Positions 1 through 8,015 are shown, counted from the first letter of the stretch. The stretch is DNA of 34,764 nucleotides from Kiritimatiellales bacterium (GCA_003230915.1 QIHI01000132.1:1-34764), one strand, 5' to 3'. Notes: generated by a model from the letters alone, not told the origin. Made by a program: numbers and translations.

Positions 1-1658
1 ACGGCGAGCGTCATCCGTTCCTGTGCTTCGGAAATGAGGACTTCCCACGGTTGGAGCCCTTCGTATTTGAGCGGAGCACCGGCGAGTTCGCATTCGCAAC
101 CCCCGGAATATTTACCCATTTCGCCGAAGGAGCAGGAGATACCGCCGGCGCCGTTGTCGGTGATGCAACGGTAGAGGCCGAGGTCGCGTGCTTCGAGGAT
201 AAATTCGTAGAGCTTGCGTTGCGTCAGCGGATCGCCGATCTGTACCGCCTGCGCGGGCGATTCTTCGCGAAGCTCTTCGGAGGAGAAGGTGGCTCCGTGG
301 ATGCCGTCTTTGCCAATACGACCGCCGCACATGACGGTCCAGTCGCCTACTTCAATTTCTTTGCGTTCGGAGGGGCCGCCGGTGACTTTCACCGGAATGG
401 TACCCATCGTACCGCAATACACGAGGGGCTTGCCGAGGAACCGTTCGTCGAAGCACTCGAAGCCGCGACTGTATGGAATGCCGGACTGGTTGCCGCCATC
501 GATGACGCCGTCGTGTACGCCGTCGCGAATCCGGCGCGGGTGCATAAGGCCTTCGGGCATGGCTTTATCGTAGAACGGCGAACCGAGGCAGTAGCCCCAC
601 ACGTTGGAAACGAGCGCCGCGCCCATACCGGTGCCGAGCGGGTCGCGGTTGACCCCAACAATTCCGGTCATGGAACCACCGTAGGGATCGAGCGCGGAGG
701 GCGAATTGTGAGTTTCTACTTTATAAACGAGGTGGATGTCTTCGTTGAATTTAACAATGCCAGCGTTGTCGGTAAAAACCGAAACCAGCCAATCGATCGA
801 TTCGGCAATCTTGTTGGTGGAGGCTTTTATGTAGGTTTTATAGAGCGAGTGGATGGTTTCGGATTCACCGGTCTCTTCGTCTTTATAGTGAATCGTTCCG
901 GCAAAAACCTTATGCGAGCAGTGTTCGCTCCAGGTTTGGGCGATGCATTCGAGTTCGATGTCGGTTGGCCATTCCGGCAGGTCGAGTTTGGCACGGTGCG
1001 CCTTGACGGCATCGCACAGGTAGTGGGCGCGGATGGTGTGCATCTCTTCGAGCGAGAGCGACAGGATGCCATCCCTCGAAATTTTCATCAGCGCCGTGTC
1101 GTCGTCCGGAAGCTCGATAGTATTGACTTTAATTTCGGGGTGATCGTCGAAGATCGGGGCGGTCAAATCCGGTTCGGCGGAAAGCCACTCTTCCTTCGAG
1201 AAGACATCGATCGTTTGGATAAGTGTGTTGGCGAGCAGGTCTTTGCCAAGGTGCCCAACATCCTCGCGGGCAAGGTCACCAGAGAGGAAATATTGGATAG
1301 AGGTGTAGATCTGCTCTTCCCATTCGAGCTCACGGCCCACCATATCCTTCAGCGCGCCGCGCGCGGTGCGACCGACGTTGTCGGTCACGCCCGGCTTGAA
1401 GCCGATTTCGAGCATCCAGTCGAACGATTCGGGAGCGGACAGCCGACCCATGGCGGATTCGGCCACAACTGGGTCGGCGAAGGTTTTCTGCACACGAGTG
1501 GCGGTGGCTGCATCGATGTTAGCAACGACTTTATAGATATCACGCGTACGACACTGGGCCATCACCATTTTCAGTGCGCCTTCCGCCCGATGGATTACAC
1601 CGCGCCCGCGTGCATCTGGAACACCGTCTTTTAGCCCGATTTCAATTCTGTAAATCAT
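1..1658 (-). CDS. purL: Phosphoribosylformylglycinamidine synthase, PurS-PurL fusion (5' part; C-terminus off the left edge)
   Basis: I translated the minus strand directly; the ORF track omits this gene because no stop falls in the window. ATG at 1658 opens a frame of about 552 codons. The first ~170 residues contain PurS-like sequence (MIYRIEIGLKDG..., then GVTDNVGRTARGALKDM), followed by a PurL core with the signatures WSEHCSHK, VETHNSPSALDPYGG and DNGAGGISCS. The enzyme makes FGAM from FGAR with ATP and glutamine-derived ammonia in the fourth step of purine synthesis. Fusion of PurS to PurL in one chain is known in some lineages. The 3' part, including any glutaminase domain, is outside the window. 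The 527-aa plus-strand ORF at 51-1634 is its antisense shadow. A weak AGGGGC lies upstream of the ATG. Confidence 0.9.
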   Translation of the reverse strand, partial: MIYRIEIGLKDGVPDARGRGVIHRAEGALKMVMAQCRTRDIYKVVANIDAATATRVQKTFADPVVAESAMGRLSAPESFDWMLEIGFKPGVTDNVGRTARGALKDMVGRELEWEEQIYTSIQYFLSGDLAREDVGHLGKDLLANTLIQTIDVFSKEEWLSAEPDLTAPIFDDHPEIKVNTIELPDDDTALMKISRDGILSLSLEEMHTIRAHYLCDAVKAHRAKLDLPEWPTDIELECIAQTWSEHCSHKVFAGTIHYKDEETGESETIHSLYKTYIKASTNKIAESIDWLVSVFTDNAGIVKFNEDIHLVYKVETHNSPSALDPYGGSMTGIVGVNRDPLGTGMGAALVSNVWGYCLGSPFYDKAMPEGLMHPRRIRDGVHDGVIDGGNQSGIPYSRGFECFDERFLGKPLVYCGTMGTIPVKVTGGPSERKEIEVGDWTVMCGGRIGKDGIHGATFSSEELREESPAQAVQIGDPLTQRKLYEFILEARDLGLYRCITDNGAGGISCSFGEMGKYSGGCECELAGAPLKYEGLQPWEVLISEAQERMTLA

Positions 1659-1740
1659 GCTGTAGCCCCTACTTTACTAGTCAAAAATGATGGCAGGGAG
1701 AATAGCCACAAACCAGCGGAGAAAGCACAACGAAATCAGG

Positions 1741-1773
1741 AAAAAGAAAATCCCGCCGAACCTAGTGGGATTT
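1741..1773 (-). terminator. Predicted rho-independent terminator
   Basis: On the minus strand AAATCCC (12-nt loop) GGGATTT is followed by TCTTTTTCC. It lies 27 bp beyond the stop codon of the secreted-protein gene at 1800-3503 and upstream of purL, so it probably ends the former transcript. The T tract is interrupted by one C and the loop is long, so efficiency is uncertain. Confidence 0.5.
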
Positions 1774-1780
1774 CAGGGAT

Positions 1781-1795
1781 TTCCAAAGATTGGAA
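1781..1795. repeat. Intergenic palindrome TTCCAA-N3-TTGGAA, copy 1
   Basis: A perfect 6-3-6 inverted repeat (TTCCAA AGA TTGGAA) lies between the stop codon at 1800 and the predicted terminator. The same arms recur at 13692 and 22533 with different central triplets. Function unknown; a protein-binding site or short extragenic repeat are both possible. Confidence 0.75.
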
Positions 1796-1799
1796 CCGC

Positions 1800-3503
1800 C
1801 TATTCCACGGGCAGAGCTTGCGGCACTCCGCTTTGCGGTTGCTGTATTTTCTGCATCTGCATCATCATAGCCATCTGGCCATACTTGGCGATCAGCTCGC
1901 CGGGCAAGTTGATGCTCCACATCACCCGACCGTCGGCCTTGAACCCGGCGGAAGTGATGGGTTCCACGCCTTGAAAGAGGTCGCCCATTTTCTTGGATAG
2001 CATTGGATTGCCGATATTGGGCATGAAGGAAGTGACGAAGGCCATGTATGCGCCCATGTCGAGATCGAAATAGTAGAAGCCTTCTGCAGGATAGGTGCTA
2101 CGCGCCTTGAGCGAGGTAGGCTTGAATGTTTCATCCTTCAGCCGGTCCAAGGTAGCTTCGATCCTACTTTCTCCCATCGACAAGACCATCACACCATCGT
2201 TAATGGCGATCTCATACACCATGTTCGTCAGATTCATCGCCGATAACTGTTCGACCACTTCCACCGACTGATTCGTCATCGACATACCGAGTGCGAACTG
2301 ATGGATCTTCACTCCATTATGTTCGCGTACATTTTCTTTGAATTCCGGTGCCAAGGACATGCCGAGATCTTCGTATAGCGGCAGGAAAGATTCGAGGTCT
2401 TGTGGCAGTGCCTTAACAATGTTCAGGGCTTCCGCCTCGTCCGTGACATCCATCAAATAACCCATGGTCAGGCCGGATTCACTATCCATACCAACGATTT
2501 CGCTCATGGATCCACCGGACACGTTCCACCATTTCTTTTGGAGGGATACCAAGCCAGCAAGGTCAATTTCCGTTATCTCCATCTCCTTAACGAGTTGTTC
2601 TGCCTCTCCAACCATGAAGTCCATCAGAGCCTGGGGGTTGGTGAGGAAGATATCAAAGCCCAGAGCGCCTCCACCGAGATATCCCGATTGAATTTTGGAA
2701 TTCTGCGTGTTTAGCACAGGCGCATTGCAGAGCGTTTCAAGTCGACTTCCCGCCCTTGGAGCAAAGGTTTTACTGATCCGGATCGATCCATTCTGCGGAG
2801 CCAGCACGATTTCTGCAACATCGCACTGGCCAGCAAGAGACAGAAGCACGCGCAGTTCCCCTTCGAGGAGCCTAAGCGTGTTTTGTACTGAACCCAACGT
2901 AGCGCCCGGTGCCTGCATCATACCTTGTCCCATCAACGCGGGTATCTTCTGTAGCAGGCCTTGGATCTGGTCGTTGTTGCGTTCGACAATCGCGGCGGGC
3001 TGTAAAGCAATGCGTAACGTGGGCGATGGGTTGACCAGTAGCGTGCTTTTCACCGCATCCCTAAAAGCAATCCCTTTGGCAACCTGTTCTTCGGTTTGCC
3101 CAATCACCAAAAGTCCATTGGCATACTCAAATTGAACGCCTTTTGGAGCCAATGCATTGGTATAGGCCGTAATCTGAGCCGCGGCCACTTCGACGACGGC
3201 AAAAATATTGGTGGGATCCAGCGCGATAATCGATAGTCCCTTGCCGGGAGCGATTCCCGCCAGCCCCGGATCACCCAGCTGCATGCCGACCATGCTCTTA
3301 AGCATCATGCCGTTCATCATCGGTGAAACCTGCGCGGCCACGGAACCGACCCCGTTGAGCAATCCGTGTAGATCCGAAATCGTTACGGAGAGCATAGCCT
3401 CTTCCAGCGCAACCGATTTTTCAACCAAGGGTTTGGCATTTGCCACACCTAAAGTCAAAATACTGAGTGTTGTGGCGGCTCCTATTTGCTTCATCCACTT
3501 CAT
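1800..3503 (-). CDS. Large secreted protein of unknown function
   Basis: 567 residues starting MKWMKQIGAATTLSILTLGVANA, a clear Sec signal peptide with an AxA-type cleavage site near residue 24. The start is supported by AGGAGA 5 bp upstream of the ATG. No catalytic motif is recognisable. The mature part alternates hydrophobic and Gly/Met-rich segments, and the C-terminus is Met/Gln/Pro-rich (MMMQMQKIQQPQSGVPQ). It is probably periplasmic or outer-membrane associated. It is divergent from the HEAT-like secreted protein at 3639, with 135 bp between, so the two may share a regulatory region. I do not recognise the family. Confidence 0.85.
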   Translation of the reverse strand: MKWMKQIGAATTLSILTLGVANAKPLVEKSVALEEAMLSVTISDLHGLLNGVGSVAAQVSPMMNGMMLKSMVGMQLGDPGLAGIAPGKGLSIIALDPTNIFAVVEVAAAQITAYTNALAPKGVQFEYANGLLVIGQTEEQVAKGIAFRDAVKSTLLVNPSPTLRIALQPAAIVERNNDQIQGLLQKIPALMGQGMMQAPGATLGSVQNTLRLLEGELRVLLSLAGQCDVAEIVLAPQNGSIRISKTFAPRAGSRLETLCNAPVLNTQNSKIQSGYLGGGALGFDIFLTNPQALMDFMVGEAEQLVKEMEITEIDLAGLVSLQKKWWNVSGGSMSEIVGMDSESGLTMGYLMDVTDEAEALNIVKALPQDLESFLPLYEDLGMSLAPEFKENVREHNGVKIHQFALGMSMTNQSVEVVEQLSAMNLTNMVYEIAINDGVMVLSMGESRIEATLDRLKDETFKPTSLKARSTYPAEGFYYFDLDMGAYMAFVTSFMPNIGNPMLSKKMGDLFQGVEPITSAGFKADGRVMWSINLPGELIAKYGQMAMMMQMQKIQQPQSGVPQALPVE

Positions 3504-3578
3504 ATCTATCTCCTATCTGGTTTGATTTTCTAAAGGGGGTGAGCGTCGCACGAGGCGGAATCGCTTGCAAAGGTTTTC

Positions 3579-3607
3579 TTGTTTTTAGAGGTTCGGTTGT
3601 CTACCTT
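3579..3607 (+). promoter_or_regulatory. Predicted sigma-70 promoter for the HEAT-like protein
   Basis: TTGTTT, 17 bp, TACCTT. It predicts a transcript start near 3614, about 25 nt before the ATG at 3639, leaving room for the AGGAGA at 3625. Geometry and leader length fit; the -10 match is modest. Confidence 0.4.
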
Positions 3608-3638
3608 GGCTTGTTTGAAAATTCAGGAGAGAGCCCCA

Positions 3639-4547
3639 ATGATGAAAATCACCCTTTGCCTTTTGCTCGTCACTGCATCCGTTGTGCTGGCACAAACCAA
3701 TGCCCCAGCCATCAACGCACCGACCGAACCGAAAACCATCTCCATTCAGGAAATGCTAGTGATCGGCAACTCCGGCATGCGGCTGCACTCGCTGGCCATG
3801 ATCACACAAGGCAAGGTCAAGGAGGGTATCGACGAAAGTTTCTTGCCTGGTTTCAAGGCCTGCTCCGAAGACACGGCGACGCCAGTTCGCAGCGTTGCCG
3901 CACGAATCATGGGGCAAAACCTACTTCAAGGTATGGAGGAACCCAACCCCGAAGCCGTCGCACTGCTTGTTAATCTCGCTCAGGACGAATCAGCCGACGT
4001 GCGCTTTAACGCCGTCTATCACGGGCTAGCCCAGCTGGAGGAAAAGTCGGATGAGATCGTCGCGCTCCTGCTCGACGTCGCCGCCTCCAACCGCGAGCAT
4101 AGCCTCTACGAGCAGATCGCCCAATCCCTGGAAAGCCATCGCAAAGCCGCAATCCGCCTCTTGAACGAAAAGTTAGAATCCGGCGACTCGATTGCGATCT
4201 ACGAAATTTACGAAGACATGACCGGCACGTCGCCGCCCAACAACGACCTGTTTCTCGACATGCCCTCTTCCCGCCCGAAAGTGTTCATCTTTAAAAGCAA
4301 TGATACCGACGCCGAGGCCTTCAAAGCCGAACTAACGGATGCTCTCCACGCGGCAGGCATCGCTAGCCCCGACCTGCACATCTCTGGCGTTGGTGCCAAC
4401 TATGTGCTCATGCTCAAGACCTACCTCACCAAAGACCGCCTCGCCGTCGAAAAAACCTTTGCTGACCACGGCTCCTTCAAAATCACACAGGATATGTGGC
4501 TCACCCCTGAACTCGAAATCCAGATCGACGCGATGCGACAGAAATAG
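3639..4547 (+). CDS. Secreted HEAT-repeat-like protein
   Basis: The 322-aa ORF in the track starts too early. The better start is ATGATGAAA at 3639, 9 bp after AGGAGA, giving 302 residues that open with a signal peptide (MMKITLCLLLVTASVVLAQ). The mature protein begins with an Asn/Ala/Pro/Thr linker. Helical repeats follow from about residue 45 to 200, with the periodic pattern of HEAT/armadillo repeats (for example VRSVAARIMGQNLL and ADVRFNAVYHGLAQL). The last ~100 residues look like a separate alpha/beta domain. It is likely a periplasmic interaction scaffold. Binding partner unknown. Confidence 0.8.
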   Translation: MMKITLCLLLVTASVVLAQTNAPAINAPTEPKTISIQEMLVIGNSGMRLHSLAMITQGKVKEGIDESFLPGFKACSEDTATPVRSVAARIMGQNLLQGMEEPNPEAVALLVNLAQDESADVRFNAVYHGLAQLEEKSDEIVALLLDVAASNREHSLYEQIAQSLESHRKAAIRLLNEKLESGDSIAIYEIYEDMTGTSPPNNDLFLDMPSSRPKVFIFKSNDTDAEAFKAELTDALHAAGIASPDLHISGVGANYVLMLKTYLTKDRLAVEKTFADHGSFKITQDMWLTPELEIQIDAMRQK

Positions 4548-4603
4548 GCATTAGGCTATAGGTGGTTCCTGCCAAAGTCTAAAGCGGGACTACCCCTAGC
4601 CAT

Positions 4604-4625
4604 GCGGCTGCATTCAGTGAGCCGC
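4604..4625. other. Small GC hairpin after the HEAT-like gene
   Basis: GCGGCT, 10-nt loop, AGCCGC, about 57 bp after the stop codon at 4547. No T tract follows, so this may be a transcript-end stabiliser or part of the repeat-like material in the 4548-4923 gap rather than a canonical terminator. Confidence 0.3.
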
Positions 4626-4724
4626 TCGCAGGCATGTCCATAACAGCCACACGCTCGATCAACGTTGGTGGAATCGTGCCATTTGATCAGTAGGATCGAG
4701 GCGCGGTGTTCGGTTCATGATTTT

Positions 4725-4815
4725 ATCGTAGATGCGATGCCCTCGTCGCATTCCCGTCGAGCGGCAGGTGGCGGACTTTGCGGGCGCAAAGCGACGAGGG
4801 CGCCGCTTTTACGAT
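4725..4815. repeat. 91-bp imperfect palindrome in a gene-free gap
   Basis: Symmetric arms ATCGTA / TACGAT, GCG / CGC and an 11-bp perfect pair GCCCTCGTCGC / GCGACGAGGGC enclose a 41-nt centre that itself holds CTTTGC-GGGC-GCAAAG. The unpaired segments between arm blocks are equal in length on both sides, so the element folds into one long hairpin in either strand. The surrounding 4548-4923 stretch shows no convincing gene; its ORFs of 75 codons lack ribosome sites and run through this hairpin. It is probably a REP/MITE-type extragenic repeat or a structured RNA. A genome search would decide. Confidence 0.6.
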
Positions 4816-4923
4816 CAAACGAAAAAAGGTTTAGTTTCATCTACTCTGCTCCTTGGTTTGAAAAGAATTTTAGTATGCCCCCTCCCCCGTAATCAAGGGT
4901 CGTTTTATTCGGGCAGGTTCATA

Positions 4924-5262
4924 TTATTCCGCCAGCACCCCAAAGTAGGTGACGACTAGGTCGGTGGTACCGGAATTGATGATTTCATGCACTTCGCCGA
5001 GTTCCACGACGGCGGTGGTTCCTGCGGAAAAAACGTAGGACACGTCGGCGATGCGGATTTCGCCACAGCCGGATTCGACGGTGAAGACTTCCGTCATGTC
5101 GTCGTGCTGGTGGGCGACGACCTTTTCGCCGGGCGGGAAGACGGCGCGGGCGTAGGTGGTGATCGCTCCAACCTCGCCGTTACTCAGCATGACCCGCTTG
5201 CGGATCTTCTCATTGTGCGACACCCCTAGATCTGGCAGCTCGTGGATGTGGATCAGCTTCAT
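4924..5262 (-). CDS. Small cupin-domain protein
   Basis: 112 residues, a single conserved beta-barrel cupin domain. Motif 1 is represented by PPGEKVVAHQHDDMTEVFTVESG (His-x-His and a following Glu as metal ligands) and motif 2 by VVELGEVHEIINSG. The family binds a metal and a small ligand or sugar; the substrate cannot be read here. The ATG overlaps the TGA of the upstream gene in ATGA, so translation is coupled. Last gene of a three-gene minus-strand operon. Confidence 0.85.
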   Translation of the reverse strand: MKLIHIHELPDLGVSHNEKIRKRVMLSNGEVGAITTYARAVFPPGEKVVAHQHDDMTEVFTVESGCGEIRIADVSYVFSAGTTAVVELGEVHEIINSGTTDLVVTYFGVLAE

Positions 5263-5537
5263 TCCTCATCCTCTTTAGCGGTCTTCATATACTGCCCATA
5301 TCCGCGTTCCGTCTTCTTCCACAGCCAATTTCCCATCCAGATCCCACCCAATGGGAAGACGATGAGATTGATCATAAATCCATCCCACGAAAATGACTCT
5401 TTGTGGAGAAGCAGATCGATGAAGGAATACAGTATACCGCAAATCAGCCCCCATCCCAAAACCCCGTAGTACAGAACAAACTTCCGCCTTCCGATCTGCC
5501 GGGTTCTTTCCCATCGTAGCGCTTGCTGTGCATTCAT
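5259..5537 (-). CDS. Small two-helix membrane protein
   Basis: The track gives 188 aa, but the real start is ATG at 5537, preceded by GGAGGA and lying 1 bp after the upstream stop codon. The 92-aa product has a basic N-terminus (MNAQQALRWERTRQIGRRKF), two hydrophobic segments (VLYYGVLGWGLICGILYSFIDLLL and GFMINLIVFPLGGIWMGNWLW) and a charged tail ending KEDEE, giving a probable N-in/C-in hairpin. No known family recognised. Coupled on both sides in the DUF1643-cupin operon. Confidence 0.8.
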   Translation of the reverse strand: MNAQQALRWERTRQIGRRKFVLYYGVLGWGLICGILYSFIDLLLHKESFSWDGFMINLIVFPLGGIWMGNWLWKKTERGYGQYMKTAKEDEE

Positions 5538-5538
5538 A

Positions 5539-6243
5539 TTAATCCTCCAAAGCTTGAAGCATGTTGTCCAGCCACAGCAGTTTTTTGGACTGAAGCATGG
5601 GACTGGGGTGAGCGTTGAGTAGTGGATGAACCCCAGAGGGTACGGTACAGGTGGATTCGCCTTCGATGCGCTGCATACATTGTTCGGCCAGCGGGACGAG
5701 GCCGAGAATCTGACCCCAGCCGAGTAGGATGGGCGTATTGCCTTTGCGTCGAAGTGAGTGGGAACATTCGGCAGTGCGTTCTTTGGAAAATAGGCTATGC
5801 ACATGTCCCCCCATGATTCCGGCAAGTGCCTCGGCCTGCTGGAGAAAGTTTCCGGACTTGGGATCGCGCAGGTCGGAAAGGTTCAGCACGCGGATATGCC
5901 GCCAGCCCTTGGCCACCCCTACGCGCATCACTTGATATTGGGTGTTGTCGGGCTGGGTCAGCACCAGTTCCTTTCGCATGGAATCGCTCGAGTGGGGGTA
6001 TTCAATTTCCGCATCAATATGGTAGATGTCTTTCGGGTGCGACGATCCGGGATTCATCATGATGACCACCACATCCGGTTCCCTCTCGGAAAGGTCGGAC
6101 GGGTTTTCCTGCAAAATGGAACGGTCGACCATTTCAAGCACGCTACGGCATTTCGCCCGTTCGCCAGTCATCAGGACCCACTCATAGAAATGGCCGTAGC
6201 AGCTAAACCGCTTCTTCAACTCCGCCGCGTATAAAAATTCCAT
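5539..6243 (-). CDS. DUF1643-like protein
   Basis: The track's 272-aa start is too far upstream; ATG at 6243 follows GAGGGATCC and gives 234 residues beginning MEFLYAAELKKRFSCYG. The segment PDVVVIMMNPGSSHP resembles the family core (V-x-x-M-N-P-S motif of DUF1643), and the later LLGWGQILGLVPLAEQCM resembles the 'xxWG' segment of that family. Biochemical role is unknown; DUF1643 proteins resemble uracil-DNA-glycosylase-fold proteins, but no glycosylase activity can be claimed. First gene of the operon and divergent from the CvpA-like gene at 6345. Confidence 0.7.
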   Translation of the reverse strand: MEFLYAAELKKRFSCYGHFYEWVLMTGERAKCRSVLEMVDRSILQENPSDLSEREPDVVVIMMNPGSSHPKDIYHIDAEIEYPHSSDSMRKELVLTQPDNTQYQVMRVGVAKGWRHIRVLNLSDLRDPKSGNFLQQAEALAGIMGGHVHSLFSKERTAECSHSLRRKGNTPILLGWGQILGLVPLAEQCMQRIEGESTCTVPSGVHPLLNAHPSPMLQSKKLLWLDNMLQALED

Positions 6244-6344
6244 GGATCCCTCGTATTCCGTGATAAAATAGGCGTGTACTTTAGGCTTCCGGCATCGCAA
6301 ATAACAACCTATCTTTAAAGCATTGATACGCAGAGGTTCTACCC

Positions 6345-7259
6345 ATGCACATTGCAATCGACATTCTGGCAGCCATCATCCTGCTCTTCTTTTTTCTGGC
6401 GGGTTGCTACAAAGGATTTCTACTCTCCTTGCTGGGGGGGGTGCGCGTGATACTCGCCTATGGAGGCGCCTATTTTTCTGGGCGCTATATTGGCTTTTGG
6501 CTGGGCGAAATCGCCCACCGCCCGCGGATCGTCACCATTCCCGTCTGCGCAGGCATGACTTTTGCGCTCATCACTTTCGCCTTCCATTTGCTCATGTGCG
6601 AAATCCGAACGCGCCACGTAGCAAAGGAAAAAAAAGAAGAATTCCGCCGACCCGTTATCAGTTGTCTCTCCGGGGGCATCATCAAACTAGCAGGCGGAAC
6701 TCTATCGCTTATTTTACTCTTTTGGCTGGGCGACCTATTCCTCGTTGGTGCCGTCGGCATCTCGATCCCCGGCTCAGATCAAGCCTACTTTTCCCGATTT
6801 GCCCGCCGCACGGTCTACGAAGCGGCCTACCAACTCACTCCAAAGCAAGGCCGAGAACTTCAGGTCGCCTCTATGGCCCACATGATCAGTAATCCGGCAG
6901 AAGGCATGAAGCGTCTTGAACGCGTGATGGCCGCCGAATCGGTGCAGCGTCTTTTGACCGATCCGCAACTCGCCAAGGATATACTCAGCGGCGCCCCCGA
7001 CCGCATCCTGAAAAACGCCTCGTTCCAAGGTCTGGTCAACGACCGCGCCACACTCGATGAGCTACGCGAACTCGGCATGCTTTCGGGCAATGAGACCAGA
7101 ACCGGCCTCAGCGAAAAACTGGCCGCCGTGGGTCAAAACAAAAAAATACAGACCAGTATCGAAAGTCTAAGAGCCCGGAACATGCTGAGTACCGACAAGA
7201 TTCCGCTACTCCTACGCGATCCAGACTTCGACATCATCCTCGGCGAACTCGTCAAGTAG
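6345..7259 (+). CDS. CvpA-family membrane protein
   Basis: 304 residues with AGAGGT upstream of the ATG. Hydrophobic segments fall at about residues 4-24, 30-50, 66-88 and 118-138, with a Gly-rich opening (LLFFFLAGCYKGFLLSLLGG) typical of the CvpA fold. The C-terminal ~160 residues are a charged, helical cytoplasmic or periplasmic domain not present in short CvpA proteins. CvpA-type proteins are linked to envelope homeostasis and colicin V secretion in enterobacteria. A run of eight G at 6434-6441 lies inside codons 31-33 and is a candidate slippage tract. Ends 3 bp from the convergent neighbour. Confidence 0.7.
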   Translation: MHIAIDILAAIILLFFFLAGCYKGFLLSLLGGVRVILAYGGAYFSGRYIGFWLGEIAHRPRIVTIPVCAGMTFALITFAFHLLMCEIRTRHVAKEKKEEFRRPVISCLSGGIIKLAGGTLSLILLFWLGDLFLVGAVGISIPGSDQAYFSRFARRTVYEAAYQLTPKQGRELQVASMAHMISNPAEGMKRLERVMAAESVQRLLTDPQLAKDILSGAPDRILKNASFQGLVNDRATLDELRELGMLSGNETRTGLSEKLAAVGQNKKIQTSIESLRARNMLSTDKIPLLLRDPDFDIILGELVK

Positions 7260-7262
7260 CCG

Positions 7263-7988
7263 CTATTCGAAGCCCTCTTCGATCGGCGCAAGCACGCCTT
7301 CGGCCACCAGCTGATCGTCCATTTCCTGCGTCAGCGGAATCGGAAGCGGCGGCATGCCCGAACGGATCACTTCCATCTGATAGTCCTGCAGATTGGCGCG
7401 AATCTCCTCACGGCGATGGCGCTGCTCCTCCGGCGTAAGTTGGGGCTCCGGCGGGGGGGTTGGTTCCGGCGGGGGGGTTGGTTTCGGGGGCACGCGACGA
7501 CGGAACCCGCCGCCAAACTTCCGTTTCGGTGCCTCGGGCTTCTTAGCCGGAGTCGTAGCGATGGTCGGGGTCTTGGTCAATTCGAAAACTACCGCTTTAC
7601 CTTGGCTCTGCAACGTGGCCTTCGATCCGGGGAGGTCAATCTCGAGCAACTTCAGTCCCATAAAACTTTCACCTACCAGCAGGATCACACTCTTCGACTG
7701 ACCCGGCTGAGCTTTCAGATTCTGGAATCCTGCGCGGATTTCGCCCGTTTCGCTTTCCATGAGGAAGCACAGCCGCAACTCTTTGGAGGCCGCCGCAACG
7801 GCCGCGGCCGCGGCCTTCTCTTGGGCGACATCCTCATCGAAGGGGTTCGCACCGAATGGCGAACGTTCCATAATTAATTCATAGCGCTCCGGAGTGTATT
7901 CCGGCGATACCGCGTTAGCGGTTCCCACAGCCAGCACGGCGCTTAGTAGCCCATATCCCGTTGTTTTCATGCGATTGATCCCGATCAT
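7263..7988 (-). CDS. Proline-rich exported protein of unknown function
   Basis: 241 residues with signal peptide MIGINRMKTTGYGLLSAVLAVGTANA. The start is supported by AAAGGAC 6-7 bp upstream. The segment RYELIMERSPFGANPF follows the cleavage site. A single folded core (~60-130, LRLCFLMESETGEIRAGFQNL...) precedes a basic and proline-rich linker KPTPPPEPTPPPEPQ built from an 18-bp tandem duplication containing two G7 tracts on the plus strand. The C-terminus is acidic. The PPPEP linker suggests a span across the periplasm or peptidoglycan. No known family recognised. Confidence 0.75.
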   Translation of the reverse strand: MIGINRMKTTGYGLLSAVLAVGTANAVSPEYTPERYELIMERSPFGANPFDEDVAQEKAAAAAVAAASKELRLCFLMESETGEIRAGFQNLKAQPGQSKSVILLVGESFMGLKLLEIDLPGSKATLQSQGKAVVFELTKTPTIATTPAKKPEAPKRKFGGGFRRRVPPKPTPPPEPTPPPEPQLTPEEQRHRREEIRANLQDYQMEVIRSGMPPLPIPLTQEMDDQLVAEGVLAPIEEGFE

Positions 7989-8015
7989 TTGGAAGTCCTT
8001 TTTCGAGCGCTGGAA

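Noticed and set aside
51-1634. 527-codon plus-strand ORF
   Set aside because: It is exactly antisense to the purL frame, has no family resemblance and no ribosome site; a codon-bias shadow.
7416-7877. 153-codon plus-strand ORF antisense to the Pro-rich exported protein
   Set aside because: No ribosome site and composition dictated by the antisense G tracts; the minus-strand frame has a signal peptide and a promoter.
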